The notes under the pieces are model-generated. The model was not told the DNA's origin. It searched no databases and saw only the letters and a list, made by a program, of their open reading frames with translations. Below are positions 54,337 through 62,930 of a stretch of 64,000 nt of DNA, piece by piece. A program made the translations under genes and the position numbers. Origin of the DNA: a candidate division WOR-3 bacterium (lineage in GTDB: Bacteria > Hydrothermota > Tepidihabitantia > Tepidihabitantales > CAIPLT01); the NCBI GenBank assembly GCA_039801505.1, contig JBDRUV010000002.1, positions 62,001 to 126,000 of the forward strand. Reading direction: 5' to 3'. Every line of letters begins with the position of its first letter. Position 1 is the stretch's first letter.

Positions 54337-54361
54337 CTAACCTAAGGGTTTTAATTATAAT
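54333..54361 (+). promoter_or_regulatory. Promoter of the tRNA-tuf operon
   Basis: TTGACT (54333-54338), 17 bases, TATAAT (54356-54361), starting inside the stop region of the nitroreductase gene and ending eight bases before the first tRNA. Confidence 0.8.
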
Positions 54362-54369
54362 TAATTAAC

Positions 54370-54442
54370 GCCGACATAGCTCAGTTGGTAGAGCAGAGGT
54401 TTTGTAAACCTCTGGCCGGGGGTTCGAATCCCTCTGTCGGCT
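54370..54442 (+). tRNA. tRNA-Thr (anticodon TGT)
   Basis: Full cloverleaf: acceptor GCCGACA/TGTCGGC, D arm with GCTC/GAGC, anticodon loop TTTGTAA giving TGT (reads ACA), and TTCGAAT in the T loop. The discriminator is T; CCA is not encoded. Confidence 0.97.
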
Positions 54443-54468
54443 TAAACCTACTAAAATAGTAGGAAAAT

Positions 54469-54552
54469 GGACAGGTACCCAAGTGGCCAAAGGGGGCAGA
54501 CTGTAAATCTGCTGGCGTTATGCCTTCGGAGGTTCGAATCCTTCCCTGTCCA
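54469..54552 (+). tRNA. tRNA-Tyr (anticodon GTA)
   Basis: Acceptor GGACAGG/CCTGTCC, anticodon loop CTGTAAA giving GTA, and a long variable arm as required for bacterial tRNA-Tyr. The discriminator is A; CCA is not encoded. Confidence 0.97.
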
Positions 54553-54563
54553 TTTTGGAAAAA

Positions 54564-54635
54564 GCGGAGATAGCTCAATGGTAGAGCTTCTGCCTTCCAA
54601 GCAGAAGGTTGCGGGTTCGAATCCCGTTCTCCGCT
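54564..54635 (+). tRNA. tRNA-Gly (anticodon TCC)
   Basis: Acceptor GCGGAGA/TCTCCGC, anticodon loop CTTCCAA giving TCC (reads GGA/GGG), T-loop TTCGAAT. The discriminator is T; CCA is not encoded. Confidence 0.97.
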
Positions 54636-54655
54636 TTTAATTAAAAAGCTCAGTA

Positions 54656-54683
54656 TTGACAAATTAAAATTTTTTAGTATAAT
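54656..54683 (+). promoter_or_regulatory. Internal promoter for tRNA-Thr(GGT)-tuf
   Basis: TTGACA (54656-54661), 16 bases, TATAAT (54678-54683), a perfect consensus between tRNA-Gly and the second tRNA-Thr. It would give extra transcription of tuf. Confidence 0.8.
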
Positions 54684-54696
54684 AATTATTTATACT

Positions 54697-54769
54697 GCCC
54701 ATGTAGCTCAGTCGGCAGAGCACTTCCTTGGTAAGGAAGTGGTCGTCGGTTCGATTCCGACCGTGGGCT
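54697..54769 (+). tRNA. tRNA-Thr (anticodon GGT)
   Basis: Acceptor GCCCATG/CGTGGGC with one G-T pair, anticodon loop TTGGTAA giving GGT (reads ACC/ACT), T-loop TTCGATT. Order Thr(TGT)-Tyr-Gly-Thr(GGT)-tuf equals that of the E. coli tufB operon. Confidence 0.97.
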
Positions 54770-54814
54770 AGTAAAAGTGGATATAAGAAAACAAACTAGT
54801 TAGGAGGCGATAAA

Positions 54815-56023
54815 ATGGCAAAGGCGAAGTTTGAACGAAAAAAACCACATGTGAATGTGGGTACAATTGGACATGTCGACCATGGCAAAACGGTATTAAC
54901 CTCGGCAATCACTCGTGTTCTATCTACTAAAGGTTTAGCGGAGTATAAGAGTTACGATGAAGTGGCGAAGGCCAGTATTGCCCATGGTCGTCGAGATGAA
55001 ACAAAAATTTTGACGATTGCAGTCTCGCATGTTGAATACGAGTCAGAAAAACGGCATTATGCTCATATTGATTGTCCGGGTCACGCTGATTACATTAAAA
55101 ACATGATCACTGGTGCCGCACAGATGGACGGTGCAATTTTGGTTGTTTCAGCAGCCGATGGTCCTATGCCCCAGACTAAAGAACATGTGCTATTAGCCCG
55201 TCAAGTAAATGTCCCAGCAATAGTTGTATTTATCAATAAAATTGATTTAGTGGAAGATCCGGAATTGATTGATCTGGTAGAGCTTGAGGTGCGCGAGATT
55301 CTAAATAAATATGAATTTCCTGGTGATAAGACACCGGTAATTCGTGGCAGTGCCCTTAAAGCCTTAAAATGCGCGTGCGGTACTTGTCCTGATTGTCAGG
55401 CGATTTGGGATTTAGTTAAGGCGCTTGACGATTTCATTCCTGAGCCAGTGCGCGAGATTGATAAACCGTTTCTTATGCCCATCGAAGACATTTTCTCGAT
55501 TACCGGCCGAGGGACGGTCGTGACTGGAAAAGTTGAGCGCGGTAAACTAGAACCTGGTAATGAAGTTGAAATTATAGGTTTTGGTAAGCAATTCAAAACC
55601 GTTGCCACAAGCCTTGAAATGTTCCGTAAAACCCTTGATAGCGCCATTGCCGGAGATAATGTAGGAATATTATTACGTGGAGTTGAAAAGGACGAAGTCG
55701 CCCGGGGTATGGTTGTTGCTGCGCCTGGTAGTATAAAGCCACATAGGAAATTTAGCGCTAGTGTGTATGTGCTAACTAAAGAAGAAGGCGGACGTCATTC
55801 ACCATTTTTCAGTGGATATCGACCACAGTTTTATGTACGAACTACCGATGTTACCGGAACAGTTCTTCTTCCTGAGGGGGTTGAAATGGTTATGCCTGGC
55901 GACAATGTCAATTTAGATGTCGAACTAATTACTACAATTGCTCTTGAACCTGGTTCACGGTTTGCGATTCGCGAAGGGGGTAGAACAGTTGGCGCTGGTG
56001 TTGTGACAAAAATTATTGAATAA
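54815..56023 (+). CDS. tuf: Elongation factor Tu with variant switch I and a four-cysteine cluster
   Basis: Delivers aminoacyl-tRNA to the ribosome. The 402 residues have G1 GHVDHGKT (19-26), G3 [13 protein letters not shown] and G4 NKIDLV. The usual RGITI switch I segment is replaced by a longer version, [19 protein letters not shown] (58-76), keeping the Mg-coordinating Thr equivalent. Where most EF-Tu have an acidic loop, residues 186-194 read CACGTCPDC, a possible metal-binding knuckle. A related switch I form is known to me from planctomycete-type EF-Tu. An AGGAGG site precedes the ATG. Domains 2 and 3 look normal. Confidence 0.97.
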   Translation: MAKAKFERKKPHVNVGTIGHVDHGKTVLTSAITRVLSTKGLAEYKSYDEVAKASIAHGRRDETKILTIAVSHVEYESEKRHYAHIDCPGHADYIKNMITGAAQMDGAILVVSAADGPMPQTKEHVLLARQVNVPAIVVFINKIDLVEDPELIDLVELEVREILNKYEFPGDKTPVIRGSALKALKCACGTCPDCQAIWDLVKALDDFIPEPVREIDKPFLMPIEDIFSITGRGTVVTGKVERGKLEPGNEVEIIGFGKQFKTVATSLEMFRKTLDSAIAGDNVGILLRGVEKDEVARGMVVAAPGSIKPHRKFSASVYVLTKEEGGRHSPFFSGYRPQFYVRTTDVTGTVLLPEGVEMVMPGDNVNLDVELITTIALEPGSRFAIREGGRTVGAGVVTKIIE

Positions 56024-56025
56024 CA

Positions 56026-56172
56026 ATGCGAATTATTATTACCCTTGCGTGTAAAGACTGTAAAAATCGCAATTATACAACAACAAAAAACAAAAAAGAG
56101 CAAGAACGGTTAGAATTGCGTAAATATTGTCCGGCGTGTAAAAAACATACAGTTCACAGAGAAGTAAAATAG
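56026..56172 (+). CDS. rpmG: 50S ribosomal protein L33
   Basis: A 48-residue ribosomal protein between tuf and tRNA-Trp. It has two CxxC pairs (CKDC near residue 9 and CPAC near residue 35), the zinc-ribbon form of L33, and the family tail [19 protein letters not shown] 56026 is two bases after the tuf stop. The TAG stop at 56170 shares two bases with the tRNA-Trp acceptor stem. Confidence 0.95.
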   Translation: MRIIITLACKDCKNRNYTTTKNKKEQERLELRKYCPACKKHTVHREVK

Positions 56173-56244
56173 GCCTGTAGCTCTAACGGCGAGAGCACCT
56201 GACTCCAAATCAGGGGGATGGGGGTTCAAATCCCTCCAGGCCTG
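56171..56244 (+). tRNA. tRNA-Trp (anticodon CCA)
   Basis: Acceptor AGGCCTG/CAGGCCT, anticodon stem CCTGA/TCAGG with loop CTCCAAA giving CCA, T-loop TTCAAAT, discriminator G. Its 5' end overlaps the rpmG stop codon by two bases. The rpmG-trpT-secE order is a common bacterial arrangement. Confidence 0.97.
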
Positions 56245-56253
56245 TTAAAATGT

Positions 56254-56439
56254 ATGATAAGAAAGATACGTGATTACTTGCGTAATGTTTATTCCGAGCT
56301 TAAAAAAGTAAGTTGGGCTCGGCCAAAAGATCTATTTCAAACGACTTTGGTTGTGATATTACTTTCTATCATAGTTTCGTTATTTATAATGGTGTGCGAT
56401 TTGATTTTTTCGAATGCATTACGATTAATACTAAGATGA
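56254..56439 (+). CDS. secE: Preprotein translocase subunit SecE
   Basis: Essential small subunit of the SecYEG channel. From ATG 56254 it has 61 residues: an amphipathic cytoplasmic helix (IRDYLRNVYSELKKVSWARP) and one membrane helix (LVVILLSIIVSLFIMVCDLI). An upstream in-frame ATG lies within the tRNA-Trp gene and is rejected. The stop overlaps the nusG start (ATGA). Confidence 0.95.
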   Translation: MIRKIRDYLRNVYSELKKVSWARPKDLFQTTLVVILLSIIVSLFIMVCDLIFSNALRLILR

Positions 56440-57023
56440 AGTATTTTGTTGTTCATACTTACACTCAGCAAGAGAAGAAAGTGCGGGATATACTTGTGCG
56501 TTTAATTGAGCAGCATAATCTTTCACATTTATTTGGAAAACGAAAAGTAAAAATAAGACACCCTGACGGCAGGGAAGAAGAAATTGAGGAGTATAATATC
56601 ATTATCCCGACAGAACAAATAACTCGATTTAAAAAAGGGAAATCCGAACCTGAGGCTGTTGAAAGAAAACTCTACCCGGGTTATATTATTGTCGAAATGG
56701 AACCAACCGAAGAAACCTTCAAATTGGTTAATTCTATACCCGGGGTGACCCATTTATTAGGTTCGAAAAGACAACCGATTCCTTTAGACGAAGGAGAAAT
56801 AAAAAGTATTTTATCCCAAATTGAATCGGGTACTCAAAAAGCTAAGGCCGAAGTGCCATTTACCAAAGGCGAACCAGTAAAAGTTATCAACGGCCCATTC
56901 AGTGGATTTTCGGGAACCGTAGAGGAAATTTATCCTGATCGGCGACGTGTTAAAGTTATGGTTACGATATTTGGAAGAGCAACACCAGTTGATTTGGATT
57001 TTTTTGAGGTTCAACCAATTTAA
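56436..57023 (+). CDS. nusG: Transcription antitermination factor NusG
   Basis: Binds RNA polymerase and couples it to ribosome or Rho. From ATG 56436 it has 195 residues. The NGN domain starts YFVVHTYTQQEKKVRDILVR and contains VERKLYPGYIIVEM and NSIPGVTHLLGSK. The KOW domain has KGEPVKVINGPFSGFSGTVE. An insertion of about 15 charged residues (KVKIRHPDGREEEIEEYN, near 41-58) lengthens the NGN loop that sits near the upstream DNA fork in known structures. Confidence 0.95.
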   Translation: MKYFVVHTYTQQEKKVRDILVRLIEQHNLSHLFGKRKVKIRHPDGREEEIEEYNIIIPTEQITRFKKGKSEPEAVERKLYPGYIIVEMEPTEETFKLVNSIPGVTHLLGSKRQPIPLDEGEIKSILSQIESGTQKAKAEVPFTKGEPVKVINGPFSGFSGTVEEIYPDRRRVKVMVTIFGRATPVDLDFFEVQPI

Positions 57024-57045
57024 ATAGTTGAACAGGAGTTAAAAA

Positions 57046-57474
57046 ATGGCTAAGAAAGTTGTAGCTGTCGTAAAATTACAGGCACCAGCAGGTAATGCAA
57101 CACCAGCACCACCGGTAGGACCGGCACTGGGTCAACATGGTGTTAATATTATGGAGTTTTGCAAACAATTTAATGCGTTAACCAAAAATCATCCTCCGGG
57201 GATTACTATTCCGGTAGTATTGACCGTTTATTCTGATCGTTCATTTAGTTTTGTGATAAAAAACCCACCCACTGCAGTCTTGTTAAAGCAAGCAGCGGGA
57301 TTAGCAAAAGGATCGGGAGAACCTAACCGAGTTAAGGTTGCAACAATTAAACGTGAAGTACTCCGGGAGATCGCTAGGAAAAAATTATCCGACCTAAATA
57401 CGAGTGATATTGAAAAAGCAATGAAAATCATAGAAGGAACTGCTCGTCAAATGGGGATTACTGTGGAGGACTAA
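57046..57474 (+). CDS. rplK: 50S ribosomal protein L11
   Basis: Part of the GTPase-associated centre. The 142 residues contain [20 protein letters not shown] and [15 protein letters not shown] in the N-terminal domain, the [18 protein letters not shown] link and the rRNA-binding C-terminal part ending [16 protein letters not shown]. Its stop overlaps the rplA start by one base. Confidence 0.98.
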   Translation: MAKKVVAVVKLQAPAGNATPAPPVGPALGQHGVNIMEFCKQFNALTKNHPPGITIPVVLTVYSDRSFSFVIKNPPTAVLLKQAAGLAKGSGEPNRVKVATIKREVLREIARKKLSDLNTSDIEKAMKIIEGTARQMGITVED

Positions 57475-58187
57475 TGGCTAAGCGAAGTAAACGATATCAA
57501 AATTCATTAAATATTGCAAAATCAAAACCAATATATTCATTGTCGGAAGCTGTGCAAAAAGTAAAAGAAACAGCTACTGCCAAGTTTGATGAAACAGTTG
57601 ATTTAGCAATAAATTTAGGCGTTGATCCTAAAAAACAAGATCAGTTGGTTCGGGGAACAGTTAATTTGCCCTATGGAACTGGTAAAAAAATTAGGGTTTT
57701 AGTATTAACGCGAGGGGAAAAAGAAAAAGAAGCTGTTGATGCCGGAGCAGATTACGTAGGATTTGAAGAGTACATAAATAAAATCAAAGACGGTTGGTTA
57801 GATTTCGATGTCGTGGTTGCGACACCGGATGTTATGTCAGAAGTAGGTAAATTAGGAAAAATCTTAGGTACAAAAGGTCTTATGCCCTCACCAAAAACCG
57901 GGACTGTGACTTTTGAAGTTAGCCAAGCAGTAAAAAGCCTTAAGGCTGGTAAAATTCAGATAAAGACCGATAAAACAGGAAATGTTCATACAATTGTAGG
58001 CAAAGTATCTTTCGAAAATGAAAAAATTGAGAAAAACATTTTAGCCGTAATTTCAGAATTGCTTAAATTACGTCCAGCTACAGTAAGGGGCCAATATATA
58101 CGGAGCGCGACGCTTTCTTCAACAATGGGGCCAGGATATCGACTTGACATAAAAGAATTAATGGAACTAGCACGAAAGGAAACATAA
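57474..58187 (+). CDS. rplA: 50S ribosomal protein L1
   Basis: Forms the L1 stalk and in many bacteria represses its own L11-L1 mRNA. The 237 residues include DETVDLAINLGVDPKKQDQL, GTVNLPYGTGKKIRVLV, LGKILGTKGLMPSPKTGTVT and the C-terminal ATLSSTMGPGYRLDI. No L1-binding mimic was identified upstream. The length is typical. Confidence 0.98.
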   Translation: MAKRSKRYQNSLNIAKSKPIYSLSEAVQKVKETATAKFDETVDLAINLGVDPKKQDQLVRGTVNLPYGTGKKIRVLVLTRGEKEKEAVDAGADYVGFEEYINKIKDGWLDFDVVVATPDVMSEVGKLGKILGTKGLMPSPKTGTVTFEVSQAVKSLKAGKIQIKTDKTGNVHTIVGKVSFENEKIEKNILAVISELLKLRPATVRGQYIRSATLSSTMGPGYRLDIKELMELARKET

Positions 58188-58189
58188 TT

Positions 58190-58711
58190 ATGGTGGCAAG
58201 TGAAAAATTTACTATTGTTGATAATTTAGTAGGCTTGTTGGCGTCGGCAAAAGCCATATACTTTACGGACTTAAGTAAAATTAACGCCAACGAAATTTCG
58301 CAGCTACGCGGACAAAGTCGTGCTTATAATGTGAAGATAAAAGTAGTGAAGAACCGATTATGTCAACTTGCACTTCAACGGATTAATATAACTGGAACGG
58401 ATCATTTTCTTGTAGGTCCAACTGCCCTATTTGTTTCATATGAAGATCCTTTGATTCCTATAAAATTAATAAAGGATTTTCGATCAAAAAATCCCCAACT
58501 TCAATTTAAAGGGGCTTACATAGAAGGAACTGTTTTTGAGGCTAATCAATTTGAGTATTTATCTAAAATTCCTTCAAAAATCGAATTATTCGGACAGCTT
58601 CTTGGGGCACTGCAACACTTAATTATAGAAAGTGTTTACAGCCTAGAAGCACTGCTTTGGCAGTTAGTGACTAGTTTGGAAGAAATAAAAAACAAAAAAC
58701 AGGCAGACTGA
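58190..58711 (+). CDS. rplJ: 50S ribosomal protein L10
   Basis: Base of the L7/L12 stalk. The 173 residues have the usual start (a region ending AKAIYFTDLSKINANEISQL), then NVKIKVVKNRLCQLAL and FKGAYIEGTVFEANQFEYLS. The C-terminal helix that carries L12 dimers ends LEEIKNKKQAD. Only two bases separate it from rplA, so the long leader through which L10 represses its operon in E. coli is absent. Confidence 0.97.
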   Translation: MVASEKFTIVDNLVGLLASAKAIYFTDLSKINANEISQLRGQSRAYNVKIKVVKNRLCQLALQRINITGTDHFLVGPTALFVSYEDPLIPIKLIKDFRSKNPQLQFKGAYIEGTVFEANQFEYLSKIPSKIELFGQLLGALQHLIIESVYSLEALLWQLVTSLEEIKNKKQAD

Positions 58712-58750
58712 AAAAGTTATGACAAAATTTACTATGAAGAGGAGGATAAA

Positions 58751-59152
58751 ATGAGCGACGAAAAAAACAATATTCAATCAATTATTAATGCAATTAGCGA
58801 ATTAAAGGTTGTAGAGTTGGCTGAACTGATATCTGCATTAAAAGAAAAATTTGGAATAACTGGTGCTGCGTTTGTTCCAAGTGTGGCAGGTATGGCAACT
58901 CAGGAACAAGCTGCAGGTTCTACTGCTCAAGAAGAAGCAAAGACCGAATATAAAGTTACCCTAGTATCGGTCGGTGATAAAAAGATTCAGGTATTAAAGG
59001 AACTTCGTGCGCTTACAAATTTAGGTTTGAAAGAAGCTAAAGACTTGATTGATAAAGCGCCTGCGGTTATAAAAGAGGATGCAACCAAGGAAGAGGCTGA
59101 AAAAATAAAAGCAAAATTAGAAGAGGTGGGAGCAAAGGTAGAAATTAAATAA
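58751..59152 (+). CDS. rplL: 50S ribosomal protein L7/L12
   Basis: Stalk protein recruiting translational GTPases. The 133 residues show the N-terminal dimer domain (LKVVELAELISALKEKFGI), an Ala/Glu/Gln-rich hinge and the C-terminal factor-binding domain (YKVTLVSVGDKKIQVLKELR, LGLKEAKDLIDKAP). The total is a little longer than usual because of the hinge. GAGGAGG precedes the ATG. Confidence 0.98.
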   Translation: MSDEKNNIQSIINAISELKVVELAELISALKEKFGITGAAFVPSVAGMATQEQAAGSTAQEEAKTEYKVTLVSVGDKKIQVLKELRALTNLGLKEAKDLIDKAPAVIKEDATKEEAEKIKAKLEEVGAKVEIK

Positions 59153-59187
59153 ATATTGTACCCCACGAGTGAGGTTTAGTATTTATT
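59148..59187 (+). promoter_or_regulatory. Hairpin between rplL and rpoB
   Basis: AATAAATA (59148-59155, over the rplL stop) can pair with TATTTATT (59180-59187), with inner ACC/GGT and CAC/GTG pairs. There is no T-run, so it is not a simple terminator. The position matches the rplL-rpoB attenuator or RNA-processing site of other bacteria; the function here is inference. Confidence 0.4.
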
Positions 59188-59240
59188 ATTTGTAAAAGAT
59201 TTAAAAAAGTATAGATAAAAAGTGTTTATAAGACTAAGTT

Positions 59241-62200
59241 ATGAAAGTAAAAGATTTTAGTAAATTGGCACAATTTTTAGAAATTCCTGATTTACTTTCA
59301 ATTCAACTAGATTCTTTCCGGGAATTTCTTCAATACGATAAAAAGCCCAAAGAACGAGCTAAAATAGGACTGGAAGCAATTCTATGTGAAAATCTTAACA
59401 TCCCTGATTTACGTAAAAATTATGCATTAGAGTATGTTAGCTATGAAATAGGCGTTCCTAAATATACCCCCGATGAGGCCATTGAAAAAATGGTTTCCTA
59501 TACTGTTCCTCTCAAAGTGAAAGTACGATTAATCAAGAAAGAAAAAGATTCGGAAAAAATAAAAGATATTATTGAAGAAGAGGTGTTTTTGTGTGATTTG
59601 CCGTACATGACCGAGAAAGGAACTTTCATTATAAACGGCGTTGAGCGTGTAGTTGTGAATCAGCTTCATCGGTCTCCCGGTATTTATTTTACCAGGGAAG
59701 ACAACGAATACCACGCGTTGATAATTCCTTATCGGGGTGCATGGGCCGAAATTATTATTGGAGATAACGATATTTTATACATTATATTAGATCGACGACG
59801 TCGAATAAATTTGGCAACATTTTTCCAAGCGATGGGTTATACTTATGAGAATGTTTTCCGACTGTTTTTTGATGTAAAATTCGATGAATTACAAGAAGGC
59901 TATGTTGTAGCTCAACAGATTGTCAGCGAAAATAATTTTGTCTTAGCTGAAGTTGGTGACAGATTAACCCCGGAATTGATTAAGCTGTTACAAGCTAAAG
60001 GCATTACAAAAAGTTGGGTTGTAAGCGAGAACGAAGTCGGGAGCCGAATATTGATAAAAACGATTAAATCCGAAAAACGAATGGATAAAGCAACCGCGAT
60101 TAAAAAGATTTATACAAGAATGCGAAATATCGTACCCCATTCTATAGAAATTGCAGAGAATATAATTCTTGGAATGCTTTTCGATCCCAAACGATTTAAT
60201 TTAGGTGAGGTTGGAAGATATAAATTAACACGGCGGCTAGGACCGGAAGTAAGTGACAAAGGGGATAGTTTTACTAAAGAAGATTTAATTCTAATTATTA
60301 AGAAACTTATATCCATAAAGGAAAACAGACTTCCAGTAGACGATATTGATCATTTGGCCAATCGAAGAGTCAGGCGGGTTGGAGAACTTTTAGAAAACCA
60401 AATGAGGGCTACTTTACAGCAATTAGCACAAAGCATTCGCGATCGCTGCAATTATATTGATATTTCCCGAGCGTCGCCTAACGATCTAATTAATGCAAAT
60501 ATTGTTGCGAATTCGGTAACAAAGTTTTTTACGCAAAACCAATTGTCTCAATTTATGGAACAGACTAATCCTCTTACGGAACTTATCCATAAACGACGCG
60601 TTTCCGCATTAGGACCAGGTGGGCTTACCAAAGAAACCGCTGGGTTTGAAGTTAGGGACGTTCATTACTCTCATTATGGAAGAATCTGTCCGATTGAGAC
60701 CCCAGAAGGACCTAATATAGGATTAATAGCAACGATTGCAACATATGCAAAAATTGATCGGTACGGCTTTATAGCCACACCTTACTGGAAAGTAAAGGAT
60801 GGGGTTGTCCAGAAAAAAATAGAATATTTAAACCCAGAAGATGAAGAAGGTAAGTGTATCGCGCAAGCCAATTCGCCTCTTGACGAAAACCGGCGATTTA
60901 TTGGACCCGAAGTGATCGCTCGCAAGCAGGGCGATGTAATTACAGTATCTCCCGAAGAAGTGGACTATATGGATATTACACCTAAACAATTGTTCTCGCC
61001 ATCGACAATTTTGATACCATTTCTTGAACACGATGATGCTGATCGGGCATTAATGGGGGCAAATATGCAACGACAAGCAGTGCCACTTCTGGTACCGGAA
61101 AAGCCCCTAGTAGCCACGGGTGTTGAGGGCAAATTTGCTCAAGCAGCTAACGCGGTAATTGTAGCTGATGACGATGGAGAAGTTATCAAAGTTGATTCGG
61201 AAACGGTAGTTTTAGCAACTGAGAACGGCGTTAAGGAGTTTAAATTAAAAAAGTTTGTAAAATCTAACCAGTATACTTGCTTATCTTTTAGGCCTAAAGT
61301 AAAACCAGGTCAAAAGGTAAAAAGGGGAGAATTGTTAGCGGATGGTCCAGCTACTGACGACGGTCAATTAGCTTTAGGGCGTAATGTTCTTGTAGCTTAC
61401 ATTCCTTGGTACGGATACAATTATGAAGATGCAATAATAGTATCTGAAGACTTAATTAAAAATGACACATTCACTTCAATTCAAATTTTAGAATTTGAAA
61501 TTCAAGCCCGTGACACAAAATTAGGGCCAGAAGAAATTACGCGGGATCTTCCCGGGGTATCTGAAACCGAACTAGAAAATCTTGATGAATTTGGTATTGT
61601 AAGAATTGGCGCTAAAGTTAATCCCGGTGATATTTTAGTAGGACGAATTACCCCTAAAGGGGAAACTGAATTTACACCAGAAGAACGGTTGTTACGCGCA
61701 ATATTTGGTGAGAAAGCATCAAATGTTCGTGACACCTCATTGCGTGTTGAAAGTGGAGTAAGTGGAGTTGTAATCGGACGGCAAATATTATCAAACTTTT
61801 CCAATCATAGTCCATTGAATAAATATCTCGAAGAAGAACGCAAACGCCAGATTGCCCAAAAATATACACTCCGGAAAAAATTTTTGCAGGATCGGACAGC
61901 TGTAAGAATGTTTAAAATACTTGAAGGTGAAAAAATAAGCCGTAATCTATATGATGAAAAAGAAACCTTAATTTTGAAATCAGGCGAGTATTTTACTTTA
62001 AATGCGTTGAAGAATGTTGTTCGGCTTAAGGCTGATAAATTACGCGGCATTTTAAGGTGTATTAACGATCCTGAAAAATTTTTAGAAGTTAAAAACATTT
62101 TATCAGAATTCGAGCAGGATATAAAAGAATTACAAAAAGCGCAGAAGGCTGAGCTAGAACGCGCATTACGTGGCGATGAGTTACCTAAAGGGGTATTGCA

Positions 62201-62930
62201 ATCTGTTCGAATTTTCATTGCACAAAAAAGGAAACTGTCCGTTGGTGACAAAATGGCCGGCCGCCATGGTAATAAGGGAGTAGTTAGTAAGATTCTTCCA
62301 AGAGAAGACATGCCCTATCTAGAAGATGGTACGCCGGTAGACATTGTGCTTAATCCGCTAGGTGTTCCTTCTCGTATGAATATCGGACAAATTTTAGAAG
62401 CACATTTAGGATGGGCAGCTCGGGAATTAGGATATCAAGCGATTACTCCAGTATTTGAGGGCGCTACAATTGATGAGATTAAGGAGGAACTAAAAAAAGC
62501 TGGCTTACCCGAAAGCGGAAAAATTAAACTTTATGACGGAAGAACCGGTTTACAGTTCGATAATGAAGTAGTTGTTGGTTGTATATATATGATGAAACTA
62601 ATCCATATGGTAGACGATAAAATTCATGCGCGCTCAATAGGACGCTATTCTTTAATAACACAACAGCCGTTAGGCGGAAAAGCACAATTTGGTGGCCAGC
62701 GGTTTGGAGAAATGGAAGTTTGGGCTTTAGAAGCACATGGTGCCGCAAATGCATTGCAAGAAATGTTGACTATCAAGTCTGACGATGTGGAAGGCCGAAG
62801 TGCTCTTTATAATGCGCTAATTAAAGGAGAAAATCCACCAGCTCCTAAAATTCCCGCCGGTTTTTCTGTATTAGTAAAAGAATTGGCGGGTTTGTGTTTA
62901 GAACTAATACCCGAAAAGGAGCGAAGATGA
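59241..62930 (+). CDS. rpoB: DNA-directed RNA polymerase subunit beta
   Basis: Catalytic beta subunit, 1229 residues. Recognisable conserved regions include [20 protein letters not shown], the rifampicin-pocket region [20 protein letters not shown] and [36 protein letters not shown], the [11 protein letters not shown] segment, [17 protein letters not shown] and the C-terminal [20 protein letters not shown]. Rifampicin-contact residues (Gln, Asp-equivalent Asn, His, Arg) read as QTN..IHKRR. Its stop overlaps the rpoC start. Confidence 0.98.
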   Translation: MKVKDFSKLAQFLEIPDLLSIQLDSFREFLQYDKKPKERAKIGLEAILCENLNIPDLRKNYALEYVSYEIGVPKYTPDEAIEKMVSYTVPLKVKVRLIKKEKDSEKIKDIIEEEVFLCDLPYMTEKGTFIINGVERVVVNQLHRSPGIYFTREDNEYHALIIPYRGAWAEIIIGDNDILYIILDRRRRINLATFFQAMGYTYENVFRLFFDVKFDELQEGYVVAQQIVSENNFVLAEVGDRLTPELIKLLQAKGITKSWVVSENEVGSRILIKTIKSEKRMDKATAIKKIYTRMRNIVPHSIEIAENIILGMLFDPKRFNLGEVGRYKLTRRLGPEVSDKGDSFTKEDLILIIKKLISIKENRLPVDDIDHLANRRVRRVGELLENQMRATLQQLAQSIRDRCNYIDISRASPNDLINANIVANSVTKFFTQNQLSQFMEQTNPLTELIHKRRVSALGPGGLTKETAGFEVRDVHYSHYGRICPIETPEGPNIGLIATIATYAKIDRYGFIATPYWKVKDGVVQKKIEYLNPEDEEGKCIAQANSPLDENRRFIGPEVIARKQGDVITVSPEEVDYMDITPKQLFSPSTILIPFLEHDDADRALMGANMQRQAVPLLVPEKPLVATGVEGKFAQAANAVIVADDDGEVIKVDSETVVLATENGVKEFKLKKFVKSNQYTCLSFRPKVKPGQKVKRGELLADGPATDDGQLALGRNVLVAYIPWYGYNYEDAIIVSEDLIKNDTFTSIQILEFEIQARDTKLGPEEITRDLPGVSETELENLDEFGIVRIGAKVNPGDILVGRITPKGETEFTPEERLLRAIFGEKASNVRDTSLRVESGVSGVVIGRQILSNFSNHSPLNKYLEEERKRQIAQKYTLRKKFLQDRTAVRMFKILEGEKISRNLYDEKETLILKSGEYFTLNALKNVVRLKADKLRGILRCINDPEKFLEVKNILSEFEQDIKELQKAQKAELERALRGDELPKGVLQSVRIFIAQKRKLSVGDKMAGRHGNKGVVSKILPREDMPYLEDGTPVDIVLNPLGVPSRMNIGQILEAHLGWAARELGYQAITPVFEGATIDEIKEELKKAGLPESGKIKLYDGRTGLQFDNEVVVGCIYMMKLIHMVDDKIHARSIGRYSLITQQPLGGKAQFGGQRFGEMEVWALEAHGAANALQEMLTIKSDDVEGRSALYNALIKGENPPAPKIPAGFSVLVKELAGLCLELIPEKERR

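Noticed and set aside
56218-56253. Upstream in-frame start for secE
   Set aside because: It lies inside the tRNA-Trp gene; ATG 56254 gives the standard SecE length.
58188-58189. L10 operon leader regulation before rplJ
   Set aside because: Only two bases separate rplA and rplJ, so no leader exists there.
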